Assembly: GCF_035989285.1 (NCBI RefSeq)
Contig: NZ_CP108513.1
Coordinates: 10,540,001 to 10,604,000, forward strand
Source: Streptomyces sp. NBC_01235
GTDB lineage: Bacteria; Actinomycetota; Actinomycetes; Streptomycetales; Streptomycetaceae
Length of the DNA stretch: 64,000 bases
Direction of reading: 5' to 3'
Shown here: piece after piece, positions 54,714-63,379 of the stretch
Layout of the letters: the number at the start of each line of letters is the position of its first letter
Position numbering within the stretch: the first letter of the stretch is position 1
Program-made: the position numbers and the translations under genes
The notes under the pieces: model-generated
What the model was told of the DNA's origin: nothing
Databases searched by the model: none
What the model saw: only the letters and a program-made list of their open reading frames with translations

Positions 54714-55342
54714 CCCCGGCTCCTGGTGACCAGTTCCTCTTCACGTGCCTCGTCCTCGGCCCGGCTGATCCCCAGGACGAGCAGCAGCTCCTGGTGCAGC
54801 CGCATCCACACCGTGTGGTACGAGTCGCACAACGGTGAGGCCAGCCACGCCGGCGCGCCGTCGTCGAAGCGGTCGAGGGCGTCCTCCAGGGCCGTCAGGT
54901 ACTGCCCGCTCCCAGTGAGCACCCCGTCCAGCCTGCGCAGCACGGGCTGGATGGCCTCGTGCACGTCTTCCAGCGACTCGCGCACCCCGGCGTCGTAGAC
55001 GTCGTCGGAGTGGTCGTTGGCGGTGCCGTCGGGGCGGCACTGCCAGGCCGTGCACACGTCCCGGATCTTCCGGTTGACCGGCAGGAACGCCTCGTACGCC
55101 GAGGTGATCCGCTCCTCCTGCTCGGAGCCGGCGGGCACCCGCAGGAGCTGCGCGGCGGCGGCCTTGGCACGTTCGGTCGGCAGCACCACGGGCCCCTTCG
55201 CCATTGCCAGCCCGGCCTCGACCAGCGGACGGTGCTCGCACTCCGGCCGGCCGCGCCACATACCCCGCAGAACGAGGTCGACGACGGCTTCGGCGAGGGG
55301 CTCGTCGGATGCGTCCGGAAGGTCCACGGCAGCAGGTTGCAT
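54710..55342 (-). CDS. 210-residue helical protein encoded with PPDK-like enzyme
   Basis: I do not recognise a named family. The N-terminal ~75 residues (LVEAGLAMAKGPVVLPTERAKAAA) look like a winged-helix wing and recognition region; the rest is predicted helical, with CTAWQCRPDG and the conserved-looking NDHSDDVYDAGVRESLEDVH and SYHTVWMRLHQELL segments. ATG 55342 follows AAAAGG; GTG 55348 is possible. It overlaps the PPDK-like start by 4 bp (ATGA), implying equal production. It could be an acceptor-binding subunit, or a regulator of the enzyme. Confidence 0.75.
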   Translation of the reverse strand: MQPAAVDLPDASDEPLAEAVVDLVLRGMWRGRPECEHRPLVEAGLAMAKGPVVLPTERAKAAAAQLLRVPAGSEQEERITSAYEAFLPVNRKIRDVCTAWQCRPDGTANDHSDDVYDAGVRESLEDVHEAIQPVLRRLDGVLTGSGQYLTALEDALDRFDDGAPAWLASPLCDSYHTVWMRLHQELLLVLGISRAEDEAREEELVTRSRG

Positions 55343-55421
55343 CGCCACACCTTTTCCCCGGTTCTGTGGTGACCGGTTCCTCGGTTCTGTGTTGCCCGGA
55401 GGTTACGCCCCGGCAGGCTGG

Positions 55422-55444
55422 TTAGTGAAGAGGGACTCAAGAAA
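55422..55444. promoter_or_regulatory. candidate operator (site 6)
   Basis: 23-bp site starting TTAGTGAAGAG and ending GAAA, with the same TTAG/GAAA arms and 15-bp spacing as site 3. It overlaps the 3' end of the enoyl-CoA hydratase gene and lies 80 bp upstream of the 210-residue gene, in the AT-richer 95-bp gap, so an internal promoter is plausible. Confidence 0.3.
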
Positions 55445-56273
55445 CACTTTCAGACTGCCTGGCCCCGGCCCGGCTGTCGTCCACCTTCGGGCGGCCTCGC
55501 GCGGCGAGGAACGACGCCATGCGGTCCTGCGCCTCCCGGCCGTCCGCCAGGGCGGCGATCGACCGCGCCTCTTCGGCGAGGTGGCGGCGCAGCTCGTCAC
55601 CGGCGCCGGCGCGCAGCAGGCTCTTCGCGGCGCGCAGCGCGTCACCGGCGCCGGCGGCCAGATCGGCCGAGGTCCGATACGCCGCGTCGTCCAGTTCATC
55701 GTCGTCCACGCACCGGGAGACCAGGCCCCACGCCTCGGCGTCGCCGCCGGTCAGGACCCTGTTGGTGAGGATCAGGTCCGCCGCCCTGCGGGGACCCACC
55801 AGGCGTGGCAGGAACCACGAGGCCCCGCAGTCCGGCGTGAGCCCGATCGCCGTGTACGCCAGCCGCAACCGCGCGGACCGGGCGGCCAGGACGATGTCGC
55901 CCACGAGGGCGAGGCCGATCCCGCCGCCCGCGGCCGCGCCGCGCACGGCGGTCACCACCGGCACCGGCACCTCGTGCAGCGCCTGTATCGCGGCGTGCGC
56001 GGCGGTCGCCACGGCGTGCACATAGGGGCCGGTCTGCGCGCCCCGGCCGGCGAATGCGCGCAGGTCACCACCCACGCAGAAGCTGCCGCCCGTCGCCCGC
56101 AGGAGCACCGCGCCGCCCGGGTCCGCGGCCACCTCGCGGGCCGTGTCCCGCAGCGCCTCGGCCGTCCTCAGGTCCAGGGCGTTGCCCCGCCCGGGATCGT
56201 CCAGCCTCAGCTCGACGACTCCGTCGGGGTGGCGCACGATCCGGACCGGCTCGGTGGTGGGGGAAAGGCTCAT
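55437..56273 (-). CDS. enoyl-CoA hydratase/isomerase family protein
   Basis: 278-residue crotonase-fold enzyme. The oxyanion-hole regions are SFCVGGDLRAFAG and AAAGGGIGLALVGDI, and the later TAIGLTPDCGASWFLPRLVG is typical of the family. One of the two hydratase Glu positions is Asp (TPDCG), a pattern also seen in isomerase members, so hydratase and isomerase are both possible. ATG 56273 has AGGAG at good distance. First gene of the minus-strand operon leading to the PPDK-like and aldolase genes. Confidence 0.92.
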   Translation of the reverse strand: MSLSPTTEPVRIVRHPDGVVELRLDDPGRGNALDLRTAEALRDTAREVAADPGGAVLLRATGGSFCVGGDLRAFAGRGAQTGPYVHAVATAAHAAIQALHEVPVPVVTAVRGAAAGGGIGLALVGDIVLAARSARLRLAYTAIGLTPDCGASWFLPRLVGPRRAADLILTNRVLTGGDAEAWGLVSRCVDDDELDDAAYRTSADLAAGAGDALRAAKSLLRAGAGDELRRHLAEEARSIAALADGREAQDRMASFLAARGRPKVDDSRAGARQSESVS

Positions 56274-56320
56274 GGGTGGTTCTCCTGTCGTCTTCCCGTC
56301 GCCGGGTGCTTCCCGGCAAG

Positions 56321-56343
56321 ATACTGAAGACGCTATACAGTTT
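56321..56343. promoter_or_regulatory. candidate operator (site 7)
   Basis: Contains TACTG (56322-56326), an 11-bp spacer and CAGTT (56338-56342), one base off the perfect palindrome of site 5. It sits between the divergent hydratase and acyl-CoA dehydrogenase starts, 48 bp from the first and about 50 bp from the second. Confidence 0.4.
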
Positions 56344-56393
56344 CTAGGAAGCGACGGGACCCGATGCCCGTACGCCCGTCGGCGGGAGGTCCC

Positions 56394-57611
56394 GTGCCCA
56401 TCCAGTTCGATGTCGATCCGACTGTCGCTCAACTCGCCGCGTCCACGGCGGAGTTCGTGCGCGAGGTGGTCGTTCCCGCCGAGCGCGAGTGCGGCGGGTC
56501 CGTGCACGACGCCCCTGAGGACCTGCGGGAAACCCTGCAGAAGGCCGCCCGTGACGCGGGAGTGTTCGCTCCGCACGTGCCGACCCGGTGGGGCGGACAC
56601 GGCCTCGACCTGCGAGGGCAGGCGGTGGTCTTCGAAGCGGCCGGCTACTCCCTGCTCGGGCCGCTGGCGCTGAACTGCGCGGCCCCCGACGAGGGAAACA
56701 TGCACCTGCTGGAGAACGTGGCCACCGAGGAGCAGAAGCAGAGGTATCTGCGTCCGCTCGCCGCGGGCGACACACGCTCCTGCTTCGCCATGACCGAACC
56801 CGCTCCGGGAGCGGGCGCCGACCCCCGCTCCCTGCGGACCACCGCGACCCGGGTTCCCGGCGGCTGGCGCATCGACGGGCGCAAGTGGTTCATCACCGGG
56901 GCGGACGGAGCCGGCTTCGCCATCGTCATGGCCCGCACCTCCGGCAGCCCCGGCGACCCGGGCGGCGCCACCATGTTCCTGGTCGACGCCGGCACCACCG
57001 GCATGCGTCTCGTCCGGACCATCGAGACCTTGGACGAGTCGCTCTTCGCCGGGCACAGCGAGATCGTCTTCGAGGAGTGCGTGGTGGGGGACGAGCAGGT
57101 GCTCGGCGCGGTGGACCGCGGCTTCGAAGGCGCACAGGTCCGGCTCGGTCCCGCCCGGATGACCCACTGCATGCGCTGGCTCGGAGCGGCCCGCCGCGCC
57201 CAGGACGTCGCGCTGCAACGGGCGGGGAGCCGGATGGCGTTCGGCTCGGCGCTGGGAGACCTCGGCATGGTCCAGCAGATGCTGGCCGACTCCGAGATCG
57301 ACATCGAGGCGAGCCGCGCCCTGATCCTGCGCACCGCCTGGGAGCTGGACACCCGCTCCGCCGCCGCCTCGCAGCTCACCTCGGTGTCCAAGACCTTCGT
57401 GGCGGAGGCGGTGAACCGGGTGGTCGACCGGGCGGTGCAGATCTGCGGAGCCCTCGGCATCTCGGCCGCCGACGCCCCGCTGGCCCGTCTGTACCGGGAG
57501 GTGCGGCCGTTCCGGATCTACGACGGCCCGTCGGAGACGCACCGTTTCGCCATCGCGCGCCGCGCGGTGCGGCCCTACCGGCAGCCGTGCACGGAAGCCG
57601 CCGACGGCTGA
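56394..57611 (+). CDS. acyl-CoA dehydrogenase, ACAD10/11-like subfamily
   Basis: 405-residue flavoprotein with FAMTEPAPGAGADP and KWFITGADGAGFAIV in the flavin domain and the C-terminal motif RIYDGPSETHRFAIARR. Asp in DGP-SE-TH replaces the usual Glu, a pattern of ACAD10/ACAD11 and bacterial LvaC-type proteins, which act on 4-hydroxyacyl-CoAs by way of a phosphorylated intermediate. GTG 56394 follows GGGAGGT and gives the typical PIQFDV start; ATG 56364 is an alternative. It is divergent to the hydratase/PPDK-like operon, so it could use a phosphorylated acyl-CoA made there. Confidence 0.88.
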   Translation: MPIQFDVDPTVAQLAASTAEFVREVVVPAERECGGSVHDAPEDLRETLQKAARDAGVFAPHVPTRWGGHGLDLRGQAVVFEAAGYSLLGPLALNCAAPDEGNMHLLENVATEEQKQRYLRPLAAGDTRSCFAMTEPAPGAGADPRSLRTTATRVPGGWRIDGRKWFITGADGAGFAIVMARTSGSPGDPGGATMFLVDAGTTGMRLVRTIETLDESLFAGHSEIVFEECVVGDEQVLGAVDRGFEGAQVRLGPARMTHCMRWLGAARRAQDVALQRAGSRMAFGSALGDLGMVQQMLADSEIDIEASRALILRTAWELDTRSAAASQLTSVSKTFVAEAVNRVVDRAVQICGALGISAADAPLARLYREVRPFRIYDGPSETHRFAIARRAVRPYRQPCTEAADG

Positions 57612-57913
57612 TGACGGCGTCGACGTGGAAGGCCTCCCGGGGCCGTCCCCGCCCGGAATCCGCATCCGTGACCGAACTACCGCGCGCGCGGATGAGACCG
57701 TGTCCGGCTCGATGCCCGAGGACGCCTGGTACGCCGACCCGTGCTGTTCGACCTGGTCGTCGGTCAGCGTATGGCTCGCGCAGCGCCGTGCTCGAAGAGG
57801 CGGGGTTCCTGATGGCTCGGACATCGCAGGCTCGTCCACCTGGCCGGCTCGCGGCCGGCGTGGTGGGACCAGGAACGCCGACGGGCTGACGAATCGCCCT
57901 GGCACGTCGGTGC
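57612..57913. other. no recognisable gene
   Basis: About 300 bp after the dehydrogenase stop. Short frames exist on both strands, but none has a ribosome-binding site or family pattern I can support. It probably holds eroded DNA next to the truncated transposase; the missing transposase C-terminus is not found here. Confidence 0.5.
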
Positions 57914-58680
57914 CGATTCGACGGCGAACGCGGCGGTGTCGTGGTCGGTGCCCACGTCGACCCAGCCGGTGCTCGCGGCGACGTCGTAGATGCCGTAGGG
58001 CACCGCCCTGCCCAGCTCGCGGTCGGGGAAGTCGTGGGTGTCGACTCGCACCGGCTCGCCTCTCGGCTCCCCTTCACGGCCGTTGTTCTTGAACGGGCCG
58101 ACCAGTTCCTTCTTCTTCGTGTCCACGCTGATCACCGGAGCCCCGCAGTCCTGGTGGTCGCGGGCCCGCTCGTTGAGGTGGTGGAACTGCGCGTCCCGGT
58201 CGGGGTGCTGCTTGCCTTCCAGGGGCTTGGCGTTGCTCTGCAGGCTGAAGCCCTCCTCGCGCAGCAGGTCGCCCACCGTGCCCGCGCAGATCCGGTGGCC
58301 CTGCCGGGTCAGCTGCTCGGCGAGCTTGCGGGTGGATTTGGTGGTCCAGCGCAGCGGCGACATCGGGTCCCCGCGGACGTCGGGCTCGACCAGGGCGAGG
58401 AGTGCCTCCCGAACGGCTGGGTTCCGGTCGACGACGTGTTTGCGGCCGGCGCCGGGCCGGCGGATGCGTCCCAAGGGGGCCTCTCCGGAGTCGAGTTCCC
58501 GCACTCCGACAGACACAGTGGCCTCACGGACACCGGCGGCGCGGGCGACTGCTCTGATCCCGCCGTGGCCGAGGGACTGGGCCTCCGCCCCTGTCAGCAG
58601 GCGATTCTGCCGCTCGTCGAGGTGCGGCAGAATCGCCCGAACTTGGCTGCCGGCACGGCCCGTTGCCCATCCAACCCGCT
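57914..58680 (-). pseudogene. ISAzo13-family transposase, C-terminally truncated
   Basis: Reading leftward, the family pattern is clear: LPHLDERQNRLL, GHGGIRAVARAAGV, GDPMSPLRWTTKSTRKLAEQL, the first catalytic Asp in VISVDTKKKELVG, and VGTDHDTAAFAVES. Similarity stops there, so the second half of the DDE domain, with the remaining catalytic residues, is missing. The N-terminal start is also unclear. No terminal inverted repeats could be identified. The element is dead. Confidence 0.8.
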
Positions 58681-58914
58681 CACGCCGGGCCAACGAACCA
58701 CCGAGCGGAAAGCCACAAGTCGAAGATCTGCACGCCCTAAGGGAGCGTAGCGCGAGGAAACCGGCTCTGACCTCAGCGAATGGAGCGTATTGCGCGCACA
58801 AAGATGCGTCAGTACGTCGTTGACCGGCGATCCGCGACAGGGCCAGGGTGAGGGAGCCACATCGGATCCCGACCACCCCTTTTCCGGTCACCGGACTGCG
58901 TGCAGGAGGCCGTG
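58681..58914. other. region upstream of second DUF35 gene
   Basis: About 230 bp between the transposase remnant and the DUF35 start. An open frame continues the transposase strand but without family resemblance. An AGGAGG ribosome-binding site lies at its right edge; none of the candidate operators of this block is evident. Confidence 0.45.
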
Positions 58915-59349
58915 ATGCTCCAGACGGACACCCATGAACACACCGAGTTCGCAGACGATCATGAGGCCGTTGCTGCAGCCACGGCCACGGCCGTCACGCC
59001 GAACGCACCGGCGGTCTGCCGCGAACTCCTCTTCCAGCGGTGCCTTTGGTGCGGCACGCCGGCCTACCGCCGTTCGTTCTGCCGTGCCTGCGGGTCCACG
59101 GCCTTCAAACCGGAGCGCAGCGAGGGTTCCGGGGTCGTCGTGCGCCGGAACGGCCATGCCCCGCACAACACGTGGTTCGTCGCGATGGACGAGGGCTTCA
59201 ACCTGCTCTGTCAGGTCACCGGGACGGCGCCGGTCGCGGTCGCGGTGGGGGCACGGGTGAACGTCGTACGGTCCGTCGCCCCCCTCGGCCAGGGCCTGCC
59301 GCTCGTCGAACTCACCCACCCGGCGCGGCTTGTGGAGCGCTGGTGGTGA
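58915..59349 (+). CDS. DUF35 OB-fold, zinc-ribbon protein (second copy)
   Basis: 144 residues: a ~35-residue Ala/Thr-rich leader, a zinc ribbon with CLWC and CRAC, and an OB-fold part. Unlike the copy at 50533 it has no thiolase or Ltp2 gene beside it. ATG 58915 has AGGAGG at ideal spacing; GTG 58900 overlaps that site. It starts a plus-strand run with CoA-transferase and dehydrogenase genes. It may serve an Ltp2-like partner encoded elsewhere, or have lost its partner through the adjacent transposon damage. Confidence 0.85.
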   Translation: MLQTDTHEHTEFADDHEAVAAATATAVTPNAPAVCRELLFQRCLWCGTPAYRRSFCRACGSTAFKPERSEGSGVVVRRNGHAPHNTWFVAMDEGFNLLCQVTGTAPVAVAVGARVNVVRSVAPLGQGLPLVELTHPARLVERWW

Positions 59350-59408
59350 CGGGAAACGGCCGAGACGCAGTCACCTCGCACACACAGGATGATCAGAGAG
59401 GAGGGTGC

Positions 59409-60662
59409 GTGGGCACCCAGCACAACGCACCGGACGGATGGGCCGACGTTCTCGACGGAGCGGGGCGCGGCGCGCTGGACGGTCTGCGCATCGCCGACTT
59501 CTCCCGGGTTCTCGCGGGGCCCTACGCCACGATGCTCCTCGCCGACCTCGGCGCCGACGTGGTGAAGGTGGAACGGCCGGGCATCGGGGACGACACCCGG
59601 GCCTGGCACCCTCCGGCCGACCACGACGGCACGTCGACCTATTTCCTCGGCGTCAACCGGAACAAGAAGTCCGTCGTGCTGGACCTCACGACCGACGCCG
59701 GCGTCGAACAGGCCCGCGCCCTGGTCGCCGAGTCCGACGTGCTGGTGGAGAACTTCCGTCCCGGCACGATGGAACGGCTGGGGCTCGGCCGGCGCGAACT
59801 CCGTGCCCGGCACCCGGGGTTGATCTACTGCTCGATCAGCGGTTTCGGCAGCGGCGAGGGCGCGGAGATCCCGGGATACGACCTGCTCGTGCAGGCCGTC
59901 GGCGGTCTGATGAGCGTGACCGGCGACGCGGCCGGAGAGCCGGCGAAGGCGGGCGTGGCCCTGGTCGATGTGATCACCGGCCTGCACGCCTCGCTCGGCA
60001 TCCTCGCGGCCCTGCGGCACCGGGACGCCACCGGGGAGGGGCAGTGTGTGGAGGTGAACCTGCTCGGCTCGCTGCTGTCGGCCATGGTCAACCAGGCGTC
60101 GGCGTTCGCCGTCGCCGGTGTGGTTCCGGGCCGCATGGGCAACGCGCACCCGAGTATCGCTCCGTACGAGACCTTCCCGGCGGCCGATCGCCCGATCGCG
60201 ATCGCTGTGGGCAACGACCGGCAGTTCGCGGCGCTCGCCGAGGTTGTCGGGGATCCCGGTCTTGCTGCCGACGACCGCTTCCGCACCAATGCCGACCGAG
60301 TCGCACACCGCGCCGCCCTGCGGGACATCCTGACCGAACGGCTGAGGAGCGCCGGCGCGGACCGCTGGTCGGCCGTCCTGCTGGCCGCGGGGGTGCCCGC
60401 CGGAGCGGTCAACACCCTCGACGAGGCATTCGCCTTCGCCCAGAAGCTCGGCCTTCCGGGCGTCGTCGACATCCCCGCCGCACCCGCTGACAGAGCGGAC
60501 GGAGCACAGGGCACGTCCTCCCGCCAGGTCGCGAACCCCATCGCGCTGAGCGGCACACCCGCGCAGTACCGCCTGCCGCCGCCGCGCCTGGGCCAGCACA
60601 CCGCGGAGATTCTCCACCGCCTTTCCGACCACGTCTCCGCACCGAACGAAGCGGTCACCTGA
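59409..60662 (+). CDS. class III (CaiB/BaiF) CoA-transferase
   Basis: 417-residue CoA-transferase expected to move CoA from one acyl-CoA to a pathway acid. The N-terminal signature RIADFSRVLAGPYATMLLADLG leads the Rossmann-like part; the catalytic Asp is in GVALVDVITGLHA. GTG 59409 follows GAGGAGGG. The next gene, a glutaryl-CoA-dehydrogenase-like enzyme, starts 58 bp later; together they resemble dicarboxylate (glutarate-type) activation and oxidation pairs. Confidence 0.94.
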   Translation: MGTQHNAPDGWADVLDGAGRGALDGLRIADFSRVLAGPYATMLLADLGADVVKVERPGIGDDTRAWHPPADHDGTSTYFLGVNRNKKSVVLDLTTDAGVEQARALVAESDVLVENFRPGTMERLGLGRRELRARHPGLIYCSISGFGSGEGAEIPGYDLLVQAVGGLMSVTGDAAGEPAKAGVALVDVITGLHASLGILAALRHRDATGEGQCVEVNLLGSLLSAMVNQASAFAVAGVVPGRMGNAHPSIAPYETFPAADRPIAIAVGNDRQFAALAEVVGDPGLAADDRFRTNADRVAHRAALRDILTERLRSAGADRWSAVLLAAGVPAGAVNTLDEAFAFAQKLGLPGVVDIPAAPADRADGAQGTSSRQVANPIALSGTPAQYRLPPPRLGQHTAEILHRLSDHVSAPNEAVT

Positions 60663-60720
60663 CCTTTCCCGGCGCGGACACCGCGACCGAACCGATCACC
60701 ACTACCTCCAGGAGCTCACG

Positions 60721-61902
60721 ATGAACGGCGCCAAGCCGATGAAGGACCCTCTCGACCTGCTCGACCTCTCCTCCACACTCAGTGACGAGGAGCGCGAGAT
60801 CCAGGCGACCGTCGCCAAGTTCCTCGCCGACCGGGTGCGACCGCACATCGGTGAGTGGTTCGAGAACGCCCACTTCGCCCGCGAACTCGCCCCGGAACTT
60901 GGCAAGTTGGGCGTGCTCGGCATGCATCTCGAAGGGTACGGCTGCGCCGGCACCAACGCCGTCAGCTACGGACTGGCCTGCCTGGAGCTGGAGGCGGCGG
61001 ACTCCGGCTTCCGCAGCTTCGTCTCCGTGCAGGGCTCGCTGTCGATGTTCTCCATCTGGAAGTGGGGCTCGGAGGAGCAGAAGCAGGAGTGGCTGCCCCG
61101 GCTCGCCGCCGGTGAGGCCATCGGCTGCTTCGGCCTGACCGAGCCCGACTTCGGCAGCAACCCCTCCGGGATGCGCACCAGGGCCGTCCGCGACGGTGGG
61201 GGAGACTGGATCCTCAACGGATCCAAGATGTGGATCACCAACGGCGGTATCGCCGATGTGGCCACTGTCTGGGCACAGACCGAGGACGGCATCCGCGGCT
61301 TCCTCGTGCCCCGCGGGACGCCTGGCTTCACCACGCAGGACATCAAGCAGAAGATGTCGCTGCGCGCCTCCATCACCTCGGAGCTCCACTTCGACAACGT
61401 ACGGCTGCCCGACTCGGCGCGGCTGCCTCTCGCGGAGGGCTTGCGCGGACCGCTGTCCTGTCTGAACGAGGCCCGCTTCGGCATCCTGTTCGGCGCGGTC
61501 GGAGCGGCCCGCGACTCGCTCCAGGCAGCCATCGAGTACGCCGACTCCCGAGTCCAGTTCGACAAGCCGATCAGCGCCTTCCAGCTCACCCAGAAGAAGC
61601 TCGCTGACATGAGCGTGTCCGTGGGCAATGCCGCACTGCTCGCCGTGCACCTGGGCCGGCTCAAGGACCAGCACCGCATCAGGCCCGAGCAGATCAGCGT
61701 CGGCAAGCTCAACAACGTACGGGAAGCGATCGCCATCGCACGGGAGTGCCGCACCGTCCTGGGTGCCAACGGCATCTCCCTGGAGTACTCGCCGCTGCGC
61801 CACGCCAACAACCTGGAGTCCGTCCTCACCTACGAAGGCACGAGTGAGATGCACACGCTGGTCATCGGCCAGGCGATCACCGGCCAGGTGGCGTTCCGCT
61901 GA
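60721..61902 (+). CDS. glutaryl-CoA dehydrogenase-like acyl-CoA dehydrogenase
   Basis: 393 residues with the glutaryl-CoA dehydrogenase pattern: FGLTEPDFGSNPSGM, KMWITNGGIADV, QKKLADM and the catalytic Glu in YEGTSEMHTLVIG. The enzyme would oxidise, and perhaps decarboxylate, a dicarboxyl-CoA with electrons passed to electron-transfer flavoprotein. ACGATG is preceded by CAGGAGC. The adjacent etfB gene is broken, so ETF must come from another locus. Pairing with a class III CoA-transferase supports a dicarboxylate substrate. Confidence 0.92.
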   Translation: MNGAKPMKDPLDLLDLSSTLSDEEREIQATVAKFLADRVRPHIGEWFENAHFARELAPELGKLGVLGMHLEGYGCAGTNAVSYGLACLELEAADSGFRSFVSVQGSLSMFSIWKWGSEEQKQEWLPRLAAGEAIGCFGLTEPDFGSNPSGMRTRAVRDGGGDWILNGSKMWITNGGIADVATVWAQTEDGIRGFLVPRGTPGFTTQDIKQKMSLRASITSELHFDNVRLPDSARLPLAEGLRGPLSCLNEARFGILFGAVGAARDSLQAAIEYADSRVQFDKPISAFQLTQKKLADMSVSVGNAALLAVHLGRLKDQHRIRPEQISVGKLNNVREAIAIARECRTVLGANGISLEYSPLRHANNLESVLTYEGTSEMHTLVIGQAITGQVAFR

Positions 61903-61928
61903 TCACCGAAGGCTGAAGGAAGACACCC

Positions 61929-62280
61929 GTGAACATCGTCGTACTCGTCAAGCAGGTCCCGGACTCCGGTGCCGAGCGCACCCTGTCCCGGGCCGACCAC
62001 ACCCTCGACCGCGAGGACGCCGAACTCGTCCTGGACGATCAACGAGCGCGCGGCTGAAGAGGCCCTGACGCTGAAGGAGACGGCGGACGTCCATGTCACC
62101 GTCGTCTCCATGGGACCCGACTCCGCGCTCGACGTCATCCGCAAGGTCCTGGCGATGGGCGGCGACCGGGGAATCCACATCTGCGACGACCGACTGCACG
62201 GCGCCGACGTGCTGACCACCACGAAGGCGGTGGCTTCCCAGCTCACGCAGGAGATGGCCGCCCTCCGCACAGTCGGCTGA
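61929..62280 (+). pseudogene. electron-transfer flavoprotein beta subunit remnant (etfB)
   Basis: From GTG 61929 (GGAAG upstream) the frame reads MNIVVLVKQVPDSGAERTL, the EtfB N-terminus, up to VLDD near 62040. It then shifts frame into INERAAEEALTL and MGPDSALDVIRKVLAMG, so about two bases have been lost near 62036-62042. The second frame stops at 62280 after ~115 residues in total, less than half of a normal EtfB (~260), so the AMP/FAD-binding C-terminal part is gone too. No etfA follows. Confidence 0.88.
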
Positions 62281-62340
62281 GACAGACGCCTGAGACGGAC
62301 GCCGTTCTTGAGGTCCGGACCGTCCGGCCGGACCAAGAGG

Positions 62341-62580
62341 AGGATCGCCCTACGGTACGCCGAGGGGCCGAGGGTCCGCTGTGACGTTCACGTCGCGGCG
62401 GACCCCTCCCGGGTGTGGGGCCTGGTGGCGGACATCGGTCTGCCGGCCCGCCTGAGCCCTGAACTGCCGCGCGCGGAATGGCTCGACGGCGCGGAGGTGC
62501 CCGCGCGAGGGGCGCGTTGCGCGGGGTGCAACCGCCGTCGGACTGTCGGCGAGTGGTGGACCGTCTCGTACGTCGTCCGG
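62341..62580 (+). pseudogene. SRPBCC/polyketide-cyclase-like fragment
   Basis: Frame with RVRCDVHVAADPSRVWGLV and DIGLPARLSPELPRAEWLDG, typical of the N-terminal half of START-like SRPBCC ligand-binding proteins. Similarity ends near 62580 and the remaining frame is unrelated. No good start signal. It is a truncated remnant. Confidence 0.65.
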
Positions 62581-62707
62581 ACCCCGCGAAGCCCCGGGCC
62601 ACCTGAAGAAGCCGACCAGGGACTGTCGGGCTGCTCAGGTCGCAGGAGATCGTCGGTGCCTGATCAGCGCCGGTGAGGGGCCGTTGGGGCCCCGCCGGAT
62701 CGCACAA

Positions 62708-63043
62708 GCTGATCGGCTCAGAGGCCGGTCACGACCCGCCCGGGGCGGCTGGACCCCCTCGCCAGGCCGTACCGCGCAGCTTCGCGCGCATCCGCCGGCA
62801 CATCGGCTCGGACGCGGCTGACTTCTTCCAGCCGACTCTCCAGCGCACCGGGCATGGGTCGCTCACCCAGAAGGACCGCCAGGCTTTCTGTACGGGTTGG
62901 CCCGGCAGATGGAGTACCTGAAGTCCCGTGGCACGCTTCGCCTCGCCGACAACGTGGTCGCGGGCGAGGACGAACGCCCGGGCCTGCTCACCCGGCATCC
63001 TCGTTCACATGGAGCAGCGGCTCGCCGACTCCGGCTGAGCCCC
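62708..63043 (+). pseudogene. remnant of an unidentified gene (frameshifted)
   Basis: Three consecutive frames appear to form one former protein: DAADFFQPTLQRTGHGSL, then LYGLARQMEYLKSRGTLRL and ADNVVAGEDERPGLL, then ILVHMEQRLADSG ending at 63043. The pieces are helical and compositionally protein-like, but I do not recognise the family. Confidence 0.45.
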
Positions 63044-63044
63044 G

Positions 63045-63290
63045 GGGTGCCGCGGCCGCACACCGCATCTGCCGCCGCCACCTGTACACGTCGCCGGCGG
63101 AGCAGGGCTGCACCGTCCCGGGCCGGATCCGGGAACGGCGTCTCGCGCGGTGCCGGCGCGGCCTCGCCGATCCCGCCCTGCACCACCTGCCGTCGGCGTC
63201 GTCGGCAGGCGCTGGGGTTTCCCGGACCCGGCCCATGTCAGCCACGCCAAAAGACGGCCTACGGCATGAGTTCCCGGGAGGCGGCCTGCG
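63045..63290 (+). pseudogene. AraC-family regulator C-terminal remnant
   Basis: The segment AHRICRRHLYTSPAEQG, then GRIRERRLARCRRGLADP, matches the first and linker helices of an AraC double helix-turn-helix. After a frame change near 63200, WGFPDPAHVSHA and TAYGMSSREA continue the second helix-turn-helix. The N-terminal effector domain is absent. Non-functional. Confidence 0.7.
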
Positions 63291-63379
63291 GCCCGTCGAC
63301 GACGTTCAGCGGGTGTTCCGTGACGACGGTGGACGTAGGGTGCCCCGGGCACGCGGGGACACCGCGTCGCCCCAGGCCC

